Of a DNA stretch of 19,096 nucleotides, positions 7,605 through 16,523 are shown in pieces (the first letter of the stretch is position 1; every line of letters starts with the position of its first letter). This DNA comes from Bog-159 sp049520215 (GTDB lineage Bacteria; Acidobacteriota; Terriglobia; Bryobacterales; Bryobacteraceae): NCBI GenBank assembly GCA_049520215.1, contig JBEKPZ010000136.1, forward strand, positions 1 to 19,096. Reading direction: 5' to 3'. The position numbers and the translations under genes were made by a program. The notes under the pieces were generated by a model, which saw only the letters and a list, made by a program, of their open reading frames with translations, did not search any database and was not told where the DNA came from.

Positions 7605-7787
7605 GTCGTAACTTTACGTCCAAAGGGTGTTACGCCAAAGGAGTTTCCGGCGGGCGGGCCACTTGTCTGGATGGTCGATCTATGTTGCCGGATCAGCGGA
7701 ATGCGAAGGCAGCGGCAACGGACACCACGATACAATAGCCGTCGGGGCCGCATGACATTGGCCGACAATTGACTGTAGGCAGCGACC

Positions 7788-9677
7788 ATGCCCGATTGGC
7801 TAAGCATCCACGAGCCGGTTCTCGTAAACACGATCGGCCACTGCGCCGGCGCCGTGATCTTCGGGATGCTGCTGTACTTTTTTCTGGTGAACCGTCGCCA
7901 CGCGGGCGACGAACGCAGCAGCCTGCCGGTAGGTGCCGCGGCGCTGGCGATGCTCTGGAATCTCGGCTCCCTTGTGGCACTAGCAGCCGGCCCTGGCGGC
8001 GGCCTGATCGCGGGCGCCATCGTCGCCCTTAGTTTCTCCGTCTTGAGCCTGCTGCCGGCAGTCCTGCTGCACATCTCTCTCCAGTCGCGCCGACGCGCGG
8101 TGTGGATCGCCGGTTACATCGTGAGCAGCGTGGCCGTAGCGCTTCACCTGGGCGACTGGTTGAGCCATCTGCCCGCCCTGCACTACGCCGCGCTGCTGGT
8201 GGTGACCCTGGGTTTTGCAGCCCTCACCATCCTCTCTGTAATCCTGGAATGGCGTCAGGAAAATCGCGCTGCCGGGTCGCGACTGGCCGGCGCCATGGGT
8301 CTGTTTCTCTTTGCAATTTCCTTCGCACATTTTGGCGCCGCACACACCCAGCTAGCCTGGTCCAAGGAAGCCGCCCTGCATCACGCGGGCCTTCCCCTAG
8401 CCTTGCTCGTATTGCTGCAGGACTACCGCTTCTTGCTCATGGACGCGTTTCTGCGCTTCATCGTGAACGCCACGCTGGCGGCCGCCGCGCTACTCGCATC
8501 CATCCGCATCCTGCAATCACGGGCTCTCACCGAGCATCTCCAACACCCTTTTGATGCCGGAGTGATCTTCGTATCGGCAGGCCTGCTGTTGACGCTGTTC
8601 GTCTGGGTCCACAATCGCATCCAGCGCCTGCTGACCAGCGCCATTTTCCTGCGCTCCAACCCGGATGAGGCTCTCCGCGAGTTGCACGACCTCTCGCATG
8701 CCGTAAGCGACGAAGCCGAATACCTGCGCCTGGCCGCGGAAGCCATTACCCGCTTCCTGCATGCCGCGCGCTGCGACTTGACGGCGCAGAGTCCCACAGT
8801 CGGCCCGCCGCTCGCCGCTCCCGTAGCAGTGCTCGGTTCGGCGCGCTACGCCATCCCCAGATGGGTGCAAGCGGTATTGCCCCTGCGCTTCTCGCGGGGC
8901 GACGCCGCCTATCTCCTGCTCGGCCCGCGCGACGGCGGACGGCGCTATCTCAGCGAAGACCTCACCGTACTGGCGCACCTGGGAGCCGCTGTCGCCGAGC
9001 ATGTCGAGCAACTCCGCGGCGTCCAAATGCAGAACCTGGTCTCGCAGGCGGAACTGAAGGCTCTGCAGGCGCAGATCAACCCCCATTTCCTGTTCAATTC
9101 TCTGAACACGCTGTACGGGACCATCGACCGCAGCAACACGGAAGCCCGCCGGATGGTGCTGAATCTGGCAGATGTGTATCGCTACCTGCTACGTTCCGAA
9201 CGCACCCTGGTGGAAGTCGAAGAGGAGTTGCGTATCGTCCGCGCCTATCTGGAAATCGAGGAATTGCGCCTCGGCCCCAAGCTCCAAACAAGGGTGGACG
9301 CCGATCCAACCGCTCTGCGCGCGACTATTCCCCTGCTTTCGATTCAGCCTCTAGTGGAGAATGCGGTGAAACACGGCGTGGCTTCGCGCATGGGCGCGGG
9401 GTTCGTGCATCTCAAAATCAAAGGGGACGGTGAGACCGTCTCCGTGGAAGTCTCAAACTCGGGCGTGTGGGACGGGTCTCCCGGTCTGTTGTCGCAAAGC
9501 GACCCTCCATCGGGGATCGGTTTGTCCAACGTCCGCCGCCGGCTGGAGTTGTGTTACGGACCCACGGCGCGCTTCGATATTCGCGCGGAGCACGGTGTCA
9601 CCACCGTCGCCTTCGTTCTGCCGGCCAGGCCCGCGTCACCCGGGCTGATGTCCAACGAAGCGGTCGCGCTTTCATGA
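7788..9677 (+). CDS. LytS-type sensor histidine kinase (His_kinase/HATPase_c)
   Basis: A 629-residue protein. Residues about 10-290 contain seven to eight hydrophobic segments, making an integral-membrane sensor. Residues about 300-410 form a GAF-like cytoplasmic region (EYLRLAAEAITRFLHAARCD, VLPLRFSRGDAAYLLLGPRD). Then comes the His_kinase domain with the phospho-acceptor His433 in QINPHFLFNSLNTLYG, the N-box LVENAVKHG (Asn525) and the G-box GIGLSNVRRRLE (from Gly576). The PHFLFN form with a single N-box is specific to the LytS/YpdA family, which pairs with LytTR regulators such as the one encoded next. The signal sensed is unknown. A TACAAT (7731-7736) precedes the ATG by about 51 bp, without a good -35. 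The gene is divergent from the DUF3299-like gene; the 3' end overlaps a possible ATG of the regulator (TCATGAGC). Confidence 0.95.
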   Translation: MPDWLSIHEPVLVNTIGHCAGAVIFGMLLYFFLVNRRHAGDERSSLPVGAAALAMLWNLGSLVALAAGPGGGLIAGAIVALSFSVLSLLPAVLLHISLQSRRRAVWIAGYIVSSVAVALHLGDWLSHLPALHYAALLVVTLGFAALTILSVILEWRQENRAAGSRLAGAMGLFLFAISFAHFGAAHTQLAWSKEAALHHAGLPLALLVLLQDYRFLLMDAFLRFIVNATLAAAALLASIRILQSRALTEHLQHPFDAGVIFVSAGLLLTLFVWVHNRIQRLLTSAIFLRSNPDEALRELHDLSHAVSDEAEYLRLAAEAITRFLHAARCDLTAQSPTVGPPLAAPVAVLGSARYAIPRWVQAVLPLRFSRGDAAYLLLGPRDGGRRYLSEDLTVLAHLGAAVAEHVEQLRGVQMQNLVSQAELKALQAQINPHFLFNSLNTLYGTIDRSNTEARRMVLNLADVYRYLLRSERTLVEVEEELRIVRAYLEIEELRLGPKLQTRVDADPTALRATIPLLSIQPLVENAVKHGVASRMGAGFVHLKIKGDGETVSVEVSNSGVWDGSPGLLSQSDPPSGIGLSNVRRRLELCYGPTARFDIRAEHGVTTVAFVLPARPASPGLMSNEAVALS

Positions 9678-9802
9678 GCCCGGCCATACCCGTCCACCCC
9701 GATTCTCAGGCCGCCGGCCGCCCCGGCCCGCCCGTCCATCCGAAAAGCATCCTGCGATCCGGCTCCTGTGTGCTACAAGGGTCTGAGCCTTGGCGCTTAG
9801 GC

Positions 9803-10561
9803 ATGGGACTGAAGACGCTGATCGTCGATGACGAACCGGTCGCGCGCAAAGTACTGCGCGAGGAGTTGGAATCCATGGCCGGCATCGAGGTGGTCGGCGA
9901 GGCGGACAGCGGCGCAGCGGCGCTGGACCAGATCGCCAGCCGGCGCCCGGATGTGGTCCTGCTGGATCTCCAGATGCCCGAGATGGGCGGCTTCGAAGTG
10001 ATCCGCAAGCTCCACCACGGGACCAACCTGCCGGTAGTCGTCATCGTCACCGCTTACGATCAGTACGCGCTGGACGCCTTCGAGGCCGGCGCGATCGACT
10101 ATCTCCTGAAGCCCGTCGGGCGGGACCGGCTGGCCGAAGCCATGGAGAAGGCCAAGCGTCTTACCGGCCAGGAAGCCGCCGAGAGGCTGGCGCGCCTGCA
10201 GGAGATCGCGGAGCCGCCGCTCCCCGGCCAGCGGTTGAAGAAGATCGTCGGTAAAGCCGGTGCTGAATATTTTCTGCTCGACGCCAACGAGGTTTTCGCG
10301 TTCAATGCGGAAGGCGACATCGTCTGGATCACCACTGCGCGCAAGCGATACCAAGCCACCCAGACGCTTAAGGTACTGGAAGAGCGCCTGAGAAACACCA
10401 GCTTTCAGCGTATCCATCGGAACGCCCTAGTGAATGTCGATCATGTCCGCAAGATGAGCGCGTTGAGCAGCCAGCGCTGGCTCATCACCCTGAGCAACCA
10501 ACAGGAGTTCATTGCCAGCAAGAGGCAGGCCCACGGCATTCGCCGGCTTGTGAACTGGTAA
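9803..10561 (+). CDS. LytTR-family response regulator
   Basis: A 252-residue protein from the ATG at 9803 (MGLKTLIVDDEPVARKVL). The receiver domain covers residues about 3-118, with acidic Asp9/Asp10, phospho-acceptor Asp55 in LLDLQMPEMGG, Thr83 in VTAYD and Lys103 in YLLKPVGRD. A linker is followed by a LytTR DNA-binding domain at about 148-252 (KIVGKAGAEYFLLDANEVFAF, FQRIHRNALVNVDHVRKM; each shown in part as FLLDANEVFAF and RIHRNALVNVDHV). It is the partner of the upstream LytS-type kinase. The frame is open back to an ATG at 9674 that overlaps the kinase stop (ATGA), which would add 43 proline-rich residues with no domain. I prefer 9803 because the receiver domain starts there, but the coupled start is possible. 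A receptor gene follows 141 bp downstream on the same strand. Confidence 0.93.
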   Translation: MGLKTLIVDDEPVARKVLREELESMAGIEVVGEADSGAAALDQIASRRPDVVLLDLQMPEMGGFEVIRKLHHGTNLPVVVIVTAYDQYALDAFEAGAIDYLLKPVGRDRLAEAMEKAKRLTGQEAAERLARLQEIAEPPLPGQRLKKIVGKAGAEYFLLDANEVFAFNAEGDIVWITTARKRYQATQTLKVLEERLRNTSFQRIHRNALVNVDHVRKMSALSSQRWLITLSNQQEFIASKRQAHGIRRLVNW

Positions 10562-10702
10562 GGCCGCCAGCCGCAGCCGGCGAGCCGGTCGTCCAACGCG
10601 CTGTCCGCTTATCGCCGGAGCCAGATCATTCACCGTTAGCACCAGGCCGCCGGTCGGATTGTGCTAGGATCGCGCCACTCAGCCCTACGATGATCGAGTA
10701 AT

Positions 10703-13447
10703 ATGAAGAGGTTCGCTTCGGTTGCCTTGGTCTGCTTTGCGCTATCCCTCGGCTGCGCGCTCTCCAGCTTTGCTCAATCCAGTAGCGGAACGGTTCACGG
10801 ATCGGTCCTCGATCCCTCGGGAGCGGTTGTCGCCGGCGCTGCCGTCACCATCGAGAACCCGGTCTCCCATTACAGCCGCAGCACCGTGAGCGATAGCCAA
10901 GGCAAGTTCGAGTTCGATAACCTTCCGTACAATAATTACCATCTGTCCGCGGCGGCTACGGCTAGCGGGTTTCAGATCGCCGCCGAGGACATCAACGTGC
11001 GTTCGGCCGTGCCGATGGAGCTGAAGATCAGCCTGACCCTCGGCAAGGAGACGCAGTCGGTCACCGTTGAGGCCGGCGCGGATTTGGTCGAGAGTACACC
11101 GATTAGCCACACGGACGTCGATCGCGGCCTGTTCGACAAGCTGCCGCTCGAGAGCCAGTCCTCCTCACTGAGTTCCCTCGTCACCCTGGCCGCGCCAGGG
11201 ATCAGCGCCGATTCCAACGGCCTGTTTCATGGATTCGGGGATCACGCCTCGAACTCATTCTCGGTCGACGGCCAGCCGATTACCGACCAGCAGAGCAAGG
11301 TCTTCTCCAATCAGCTTCCCGTCGATGCAGTCGAGTCGCTGGAAGTGATACAGGGGGCTCCCCCGGCCGAATATGGCGGCAAAACCAGTCTGGTGATTGT
11401 GGCCACTACCAGGTCGGGACTCGATAACACCGAGCCGCATGGAAGCGTGACCACATCCTATGGCACCTTCGGCAGCGCCAACGCGGGATTCGATCTCGCG
11501 TATGGCGGGAAGAACTGGGGCAACTTCATTTCGGCGAACGGTCTGAATACGGGCCGATTCCTGGATGGCCCGGAACACCAGACACTGCACGATCATGGCA
11601 ACGAAGAGAACTTCTTCGACCGCATCGACTTCAAGCCGTCCCAACCGGACAGCCTCAATTTAAACCTCGGGTTTACGCGGTCGTGGTTCCAAACGCCGAA
11701 TTCCTACGACACTCAAACCGCGTCGGCTTGGTCCGGGTTGGTGGTCGACAATGGAGGACTGGGGCCGGACGGGCAGCCGGTAGGGTCGGCGGATCAGCGC
11801 TCGAAAATCAGGACGTTCAACATCGCCCCGACGTGGACCCGCTTGCTCAGCCCTACCACCGTGCTGACGTTCGGCGGCTACGTGCGGCAGGATCAGTTCA
11901 ACTATTATCCGAGCCGTGACCCCTACGCCGACTTCGCTCCCGACCTCCAGTCGACCAGCATCGGTCAAAGCCGCCGGCTGACCAATGCCGGGGTTCGCGC
12001 CAGCTTGTCTTACATGAAGGGCATTCACAACCTGAAGGCTGGCGTGGTGTTTCAGCACACATTCCTCACCGAGAACGACACCTTCGGCATCGTAGACCCC
12101 GGTTTAAACCCGCCGTGTCTGAATGCCGACGGAAGCCCGGATACGGACCCTACGGTTACGAATCCCTCCCAATGCGCCGGAAGTCTGCAGCAGAATAGCG
12201 GATTTGTTCCCTTGCTGGCCGCGTATGACCTGACACGGCCGGGGCCCGGCGTTGGGCTTTACAACTATCTAGGCCATGCCGACATCAAAGAAACGGCGCT
12301 CTACATTCAGGACTCGATTACGCTGAAACACCTGACTCTTAATCTCGGACTCCGCGGCGATCTGTACTACGGAATCAGCACCGCCAGGCAGGCAGAGCCT
12401 CGCGTGGGGGCCGCTTACAACTTCAAACAGACGAACACCGTGTTGCGGTTCTCCTACGCCCGCACGATGGAAACGCCTTTCAACGAGAACCTGGTCCTGG
12501 CCAGCAATGGATGCAACGATCCGGTGGTCAACGCCATCTCGACCGCCATTCAAGGCTATCCCTGCCTGACGTCCCCTCTGAGCCCCAGCACGCGCAACGA
12601 ATTTCACGCCGGGCTTGGGCAAGCGTTTGGAAGGTGGGTGGTTGTGGATGGCGAGTATATCTGGAAATACACAACCCGGGCCTACGACTTCAGCGTGTTT
12701 GGCAACACTCCGGTTACCTATCCGATTGAATGGGCCCGTTCGAAGATTCCCGGTTATGCGGTGCGCGTCAGCGTGCCGAACTTCCACGGATTCACGGCCT
12801 TCACCGTCTTTTCGTCGGTGGCGGCGCGCTTCTTCGGACCGCAGGTGAGCGGAATCGGCACCACGCCATCCTCGGTGGGATCGACCGCGGTATTCCGTAT
12901 CGATCACGATGAGAATTTCAATCAAACCACTCACCTGCAATACCAGCCCTGGAAGAAAGGGCCCTGGTTCGGGTTCAACTGGCGCTACGATAGCGGCTTG
13001 GTGGCCGGCCCGGTGCCTTGCATCGGAGGCAATTGCAACAATGGGCCGAATGGCACTGACAGCGAGGTGGATGTATCCGGACTTACGCCCGACCAGCAGT
13101 TCCAAGCCGGACTTTATTGCGGGAGTGTGCACGCGACTCCCACCACGCCGATTAGCCCGACTGGTTTGTGCCCAGGATCCATGTACGGATCGAGCCTGGT
13201 GAAGATCCCGGCTCCCGGCACGGAGAACGACGACCACAATCCGCCGCGCATTCAACCCCGCAGCCTCTTCGACGCGGCCGTGGGTGTCGACAATCTCTTT
13301 AACGGCGACAGGTACAAGTGGAGCTTGCGATTCACTGTGGTGAACTTGACGGACAAGTACGCGCTCTACAATTTCCTTTCGACCTTCAGCGGAACACACT
13401 ACGTCACGCCGCGCGCCATGACGGCTACGGTAGGATTCCACTTCTAG
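10703..13447 (+). CDS. TonB-dependent receptor with N-terminal carboxypeptidase-regulatory-like domain
   Basis: A 914-residue outer-membrane protein. A signal peptide (about residues 1-24, cut after SSFAQ) is followed by a CarboxypepD_reg-like beta-sandwich (about 28-112: GTVHGSVLDPSGAVVAGAAV, GKFEFDNLPYNNYHL). Next comes a plug-like region (VDGQPITDQQSK, VESLEVIQGAPPAEYGGKTS), then a long beta-barrel. The protein ends in MTATVGFHF, with the terminal Phe expected of outer-membrane barrels. This architecture is the expanded acidobacterial type; the substrate, likely a glycan or other organic polymer, is unknown. A TonB box was not identified. The first in-frame ATG of the signal peptide is used; only a weak ribosome site is present. 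The stop codon shares CTAG with the stop of a decayed gene on the other strand. A closely similar C-terminal fragment lies at 16726-17103. Confidence 0.93.
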   Translation: MKRFASVALVCFALSLGCALSSFAQSSSGTVHGSVLDPSGAVVAGAAVTIENPVSHYSRSTVSDSQGKFEFDNLPYNNYHLSAAATASGFQIAAEDINVRSAVPMELKISLTLGKETQSVTVEAGADLVESTPISHTDVDRGLFDKLPLESQSSSLSSLVTLAAPGISADSNGLFHGFGDHASNSFSVDGQPITDQQSKVFSNQLPVDAVESLEVIQGAPPAEYGGKTSLVIVATTRSGLDNTEPHGSVTTSYGTFGSANAGFDLAYGGKNWGNFISANGLNTGRFLDGPEHQTLHDHGNEENFFDRIDFKPSQPDSLNLNLGFTRSWFQTPNSYDTQTASAWSGLVVDNGGLGPDGQPVGSADQRSKIRTFNIAPTWTRLLSPTTVLTFGGYVRQDQFNYYPSRDPYADFAPDLQSTSIGQSRRLTNAGVRASLSYMKGIHNLKAGVVFQHTFLTENDTFGIVDPGLNPPCLNADGSPDTDPTVTNPSQCAGSLQQNSGFVPLLAAYDLTRPGPGVGLYNYLGHADIKETALYIQDSITLKHLTLNLGLRGDLYYGISTARQAEPRVGAAYNFKQTNTVLRFSYARTMETPFNENLVLASNGCNDPVVNAISTAIQGYPCLTSPLSPSTRNEFHAGLGQAFGRWVVVDGEYIWKYTTRAYDFSVFGNTPVTYPIEWARSKIPGYAVRVSVPNFHGFTAFTVFSSVAARFFGPQVSGIGTTPSSVGSTAVFRIDHDENFNQTTHLQYQPWKKGPWFGFNWRYDSGLVAGPVPCIGGNCNNGPNGTDSEVDVSGLTPDQQFQAGLYCGSVHATPTTPISPTGLCPGSMYGSSLVKIPAPGTENDDHNPPRIQPRSLFDAAVGVDNLFNGDRYKWSLRFTVVNLTDKYALYNFLSTFSGTHYVTPRAMTATVGFHF

Positions 13448-13637
13448 TTTTCGTTGAAGTACTTCCGGATTTTCCTTTGGCAAGCCGGCTGGATGCGTGC
13501 TCGCTCAAGCAGGTATGGCGTCGAGCCTGCCGCATCGCCGGCAGAGGCGCCAAACGTCGCCACACCGAAAACAGGGCCCTGAATGAGACCCGAACCCGGG
13601 CTCCTCGTTCGAGATGAACTACGATTTGGCCGCCGAA
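13444..13637 (-). pseudogene. decayed 3' fragment of a DUF3299-like gene
   Basis: Reading the minus strand, one frame gives FGGQIVVHLERGARVRVSFR then ALFSVW. A second frame gives TFGASAGDAAGSTPYLLERA then RIQPACQRKIRKYFNEN and a stop. Together they follow the C-terminal third of the protein at 7032-7604 (FGDQMITVHLAPDARVRFSR, ALVWVWGTFRASAGGPAGSK, PLYSLERARVHAADMEEIRQ, YFK) in order. The copy therefore has a frameshift near 13560 and no 5' part. DNA similarity is also visible (for example GCCGGCAGAGGC in both). The stop (TAG, 13446-13444) overlaps the receptor stop through CTAG. The 5' break lies just before the methyltransferase gene, suggesting a past rearrangement. Confidence 0.8.
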
Positions 13638-13648
13638 TTGCGAGAGCG

Positions 13649-14245
13649 ATGGACGACACAGACAACAGAGCGATTTGGGATCGCAAGTATCAGGAGGGAC
13701 TGCCTTCGTTAACCAAGCCAGACCCATTTTTTATTTCGGCTTACGAGCGTATGGTGGATCGGGCATTCCCGAACGCAGGCACGGCGCTGGACCTTGCAGC
13801 GGGGCTAGGAAGACATGCGTTGTGGCTGGCGGAGAGAGCGTGGCAGGTAAGCGCAGTAGACGTTTCCGAGGTCGCTATTGGTGAACTCAGTCAAACCGCT
13901 GCTCAGCTCAATGTCAAAATCAAACTCTTTGCAATCGATGCGGCAGAGTACGACTTTGACACCGCACGCTTCGATCTGATCGTCCTGTTTTATCACTTGG
14001 ACCGGGCTCTCTTTCCTAAGGTCGTTTCCGCCTTGAAACCCGGCGGCCTGTTCATCTGTAAGATGGCTGTACATTGGGGTTCGGAGATAGCGCGACCAGG
14101 GGGTAACTTCAAACCACTGGGGAAGAATGAACTCGCGTCACTCGTTCCCGACCTCCAACCTGTTGACTACCACGAGCGACCAGTCCGCGATCGGGGAGTG
14201 GTCGAATTCGTGGGAAAGAAGCCGTTTCCACTCTTGATCGACTGA
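13649..14245 (+). CDS. class I SAM-dependent methyltransferase
   Basis: A 198-residue protein from the ATG at 13649 (MDDTDNRAIWDRKYQEG). The frame extends upstream to 13583, but that stretch lies beside and over the decayed DUF3299-like fragment, so it was left out. The Rossmann fold motif I is ALDLAAGLGRHALWLAER (residues 46-63), the acidic end of strand 2 is Asp71 in VSAVDVSEVAI, and motif IV/post-I regions are FDLIVLFYHLDRALFPKV and LKPGGLFICKM. The length and WDxKY opening fit the small TehB/thiopurine-type methyltransferase group. The substrate cannot be deduced. It is convergent with the metal ATPase gene, with 19 bp between the stops. It has no obvious functional link to either neighbour. 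Confidence 0.88.
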   Translation: MDDTDNRAIWDRKYQEGLPSLTKPDPFFISAYERMVDRAFPNAGTALDLAAGLGRHALWLAERAWQVSAVDVSEVAIGELSQTAAQLNVKIKLFAIDAAEYDFDTARFDLIVLFYHLDRALFPKVVSALKPGGLFICKMAVHWGSEIARPGGNFKPLGKNELASLVPDLQPVDYHERPVRDRGVVEFVGKKPFPLLID

Positions 14246-14264
14246 CGGTAAGCTGGGCGCGGGC

Positions 14265-16196
14265 TCAGGCCGCCGTCTGTTCGGTTGCGGGCGTCCTCAT
14301 CCCCTCGGCGAGAGGGGCTGGCTGCCGCGCTTTGGACGAGCGCGAAAGCAATCGGGCGGAATTGAGAATAAACACCATCTCCGAGGTCACGTGTATCAAT
14401 GCTGCGAGGACAGGGTTCAGATATCCGCACGCCGCCAGCGCGACTCCCGCGGCATCCACACTCAGGGTTCCCGCGAAATTAGTCATAATGATGCGGCGGC
14501 AGCGGCGCGCGATCTTGATCACCTCGACCACCTTTAGGAGGTCGTTGCCGAGAAGCAGCACGTTGGCGCTTTCGCGTGCGATCTCGGTGCCGGAACCCAT
14601 CGCGATTCCGACGTTGGCCTCCATCAGCGCGGGAGCGTCGTTGATCCCGTCGCCAACCATCGCGACCGTCTTGCCAGCGCTACGGAGACTTCTAACGCGA
14701 TCCAGCTTCTGCTGAGGCAGCAGTTCCGCCTCCACCTCGTCGACGCGAAGCTGATGTCCGATTGCTCGGCCAATTGAGGCCGTGTCCCCCGTGAGAAGAA
14801 CCGTTCTGATGGACATCTCCCGCAGCGCCCGCACGGCTTCGACCGCCTCAGGCCTCAGCACATCGGCGATTCTCAGGCTCCCCAAATGTACGCCGCCCTG
14901 AGCTACCAGTATTTCGCTGGAGGAGTCGTGATCCACAAGAGGCGTGGAGGCCTCCACGCCGTGCTCCCGCAGAAATGCCCTGGTTCCGACGACGGTCTCC
15001 TTTCCATTCACAAGGCAAGAAATCCCTTTGCCGGGTGTGTATGAAAACCGTTCCGGATCTGCCAGTCCGAGGGCTGCTCCGTGAGCTGCTGCCAAAATGG
15101 CGCGCGCCAAAGGGTGTTCGGAGTAGCGCTCCGCGCTCGCGACAACATGCAACAATCGTTCGCGCCCGATTCCGGCCGAAGGGTCGATGGATACGACCTC
15201 GGGGTTTCCGAGTGTGAGCGTGCCGGTCTTATCGAGCACCACCGTATCCACTTTACTTAGCGTTTCCATGTACAAGCCGCCCTTCACGATCGTGCCGTGC
15301 CGCGCGGCGCGTCCAATAGCACCCAGGATTGCCAAGGGTGTGCCGGCGGCAATGCCGCAAGCGCCGGCCACGATCACCACCGAAATAGTGGAGCGCGCGT
15401 TGTGCGTGAGGACAAACGTGAACGCCGCACAAATCAAGGCAAAGTAGACCAGGTAGCCCGCCAGGCGATCGGCTGTCTTCTGCACTGGAGCGCGTGAGCG
15501 CTCGGCCTGCTCGACCGCCTCGATAATCTTCCCAAAGGCCGTGTCACCGCCCACCGTTTCCGTCTGAATTTCAAGCACTCCGGACTGATTAACTGTGCCT
15601 GCATAAACATTGGCGCCCGGAATCTTTTCGACCGGCATGGACTCGCCGGTAATGGTTGCCTGATCGATGAACGAGTGCCCGCCCACCACCACACCGTCAA
15701 CTGGCACCCGGCCGCCCGGCCGGACCAGTACCACATCCCCGATGCGCAATTCGCTCAAGCTCGCGGATTGTACGCCGTCTGGGCGCCGAAGTTCCACCTG
15801 CTGCGGCAGGAGATTCAGGAGATCCTTAATTGCGCGGCGTCCGCGGCCGACGGTCAATTCTTCAAGGACTTCGGCGATCAGGACGAAGAACACAATCACC
15901 AGTGCTGTGAACACTTCTCCGATCGCGAGTGCGGAGACCAGGGCTATGGTCATGGAGAGTTCCATGGTCATGCGGCGGGATAGGAGATCGGCGAAAGCTT
16001 CGTGGAATATTGGGTAGCCGCCGATCAGGACTGCCGCAAAGCCGGCGATATCGAAATGCGCCAAGGGCTGACACAGCCGAAGCCACGTTACGGCGATCGC
16101 CAGTCCGACAAAGCCGATTCTTCCCAATTCAACCCACTCAATGTGGTCGCCCCCCAGCTCGTCGTGCTCGCGGTCATGCGTTTGAGATTCTGACAT
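14265..16196 (-). CDS. P1B-type heavy-metal-translocating ATPase with non-CPC membrane motif
   Basis: A 643-residue protein from the ATG at 16196, preceded by GGGGGGA at 6 bases; ATGs at 16214 and 16211 are possible but lack a site. There is no N-terminal HMA metal domain, only an acidic/His head (HDREHDELGGDH). P-type landmarks are complete: TGES (183-186), phosphorylated Asp322 in DKTGT, the P1B-specific SEHPLA (359-364), TGD (469-471) and GDGIND (515-520). In the sixth-helix metal site, where CPC or SPC is usual, the sequence is VAGACGIAAGTPLA, so the aligned triplet is GAC (278-280) and the proline is absent. The last helices carry HVTSEMVFILNSARLL, with a His where P1B-4 pumps have HEGST. 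It follows the RcnR-like repressor by 24 bp, so it probably exports Ni/Co or a similar ion. Substrate is inferred. Confidence 0.93.
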   Translation of the reverse strand: MSESQTHDREHDELGGDHIEWVELGRIGFVGLAIAVTWLRLCQPLAHFDIAGFAAVLIGGYPIFHEAFADLLSRRMTMELSMTIALVSALAIGEVFTALVIVFFVLIAEVLEELTVGRGRRAIKDLLNLLPQQVELRRPDGVQSASLSELRIGDVVLVRPGGRVPVDGVVVGGHSFIDQATITGESMPVEKIPGANVYAGTVNQSGVLEIQTETVGGDTAFGKIIEAVEQAERSRAPVQKTADRLAGYLVYFALICAAFTFVLTHNARSTISVVIVAGACGIAAGTPLAILGAIGRAARHGTIVKGGLYMETLSKVDTVVLDKTGTLTLGNPEVVSIDPSAGIGRERLLHVVASAERYSEHPLARAILAAAHGAALGLADPERFSYTPGKGISCLVNGKETVVGTRAFLREHGVEASTPLVDHDSSSEILVAQGGVHLGSLRIADVLRPEAVEAVRALREMSIRTVLLTGDTASIGRAIGHQLRVDEVEAELLPQQKLDRVRSLRSAGKTVAMVGDGINDAPALMEANVGIAMGSGTEIARESANVLLLGNDLLKVVEVIKIARRCRRIIMTNFAGTLSVDAAGVALAACGYLNPVLAALIHVTSEMVFILNSARLLSRSSKARQPAPLAEGMRTPATEQTAA

Positions 16197-16220
16197 GGCC
16201 TGTCCCCCCATCATAAGTGC

Positions 16221-16499
16221 TTATTTCAGGTACATCTTGATGACATCGATCAACTCTTGGGCCGCTTTAGCACGTTCTGAAGTCGGATGATGGTCCGGAT
16301 CGACCACGTGAAATCGGATGTGGCCCTCAATGACCTCGGACATTAGTCCGTCTATCGCGCCCCGGCAAGCGGCGACCGTATGCAGAATATGCGAGCATTC
16401 GGCGCCCTCCTGCAGCGATCTTTCGACAGCTTCAACCTGGCCCTTGATGCGGCGAACCCTGTTTAGCAGCTTTTTCTTGTCGCGAATGACGTGTGCCAT
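16221..16499 (-). CDS. RcnR/FrmR-family metal-sensing repressor (RcnR-type ligand set)
   Basis: A 92-residue all-helical DUF156 protein. I use the ATG at 16499 (MAHVIRDKKKLLNRVRRIKG) because an AGAAGGA site lies 8 bases upstream and because the N-terminus then aligns with RcnR (MSHTIRDKQKL). A longer reading from 16520 adds seven residues. With this start the metal ligands fall exactly at His3, Cys35 (GAECSH), His60 and His64 (EGHIRFHV), the nickel/cobalt set described for RcnR. FrmR proteins lack the His64 and begin differently, while CsoR uses Cys/His/Cys. The chain ends IDVIKMYLK, as usual. It lies upstream of, and in an operon with, the P1B ATPase. A 20-bp inverted repeat over its promoter supports autoregulated metal release. 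Metal identity is an inference from ligands. Confidence 0.92.
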   Translation of the reverse strand: MAHVIRDKKKLLNRVRRIKGQVEAVERSLQEGAECSHILHTVAACRGAIDGLMSEVIEGHIRFHVVDPDHHPTSERAKAAQELIDVIKMYLK

Positions 16500-16523
16500 C
16501 TGCACGGTCCTTCTTTCCATGAT

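Noticed and set aside
12269..13483. 404-codon minus-strand reading opposite the TonB receptor
   Set aside because: The receptor on the plus strand is well supported; the antisense translation is Arg/Val/His-rich without motifs.
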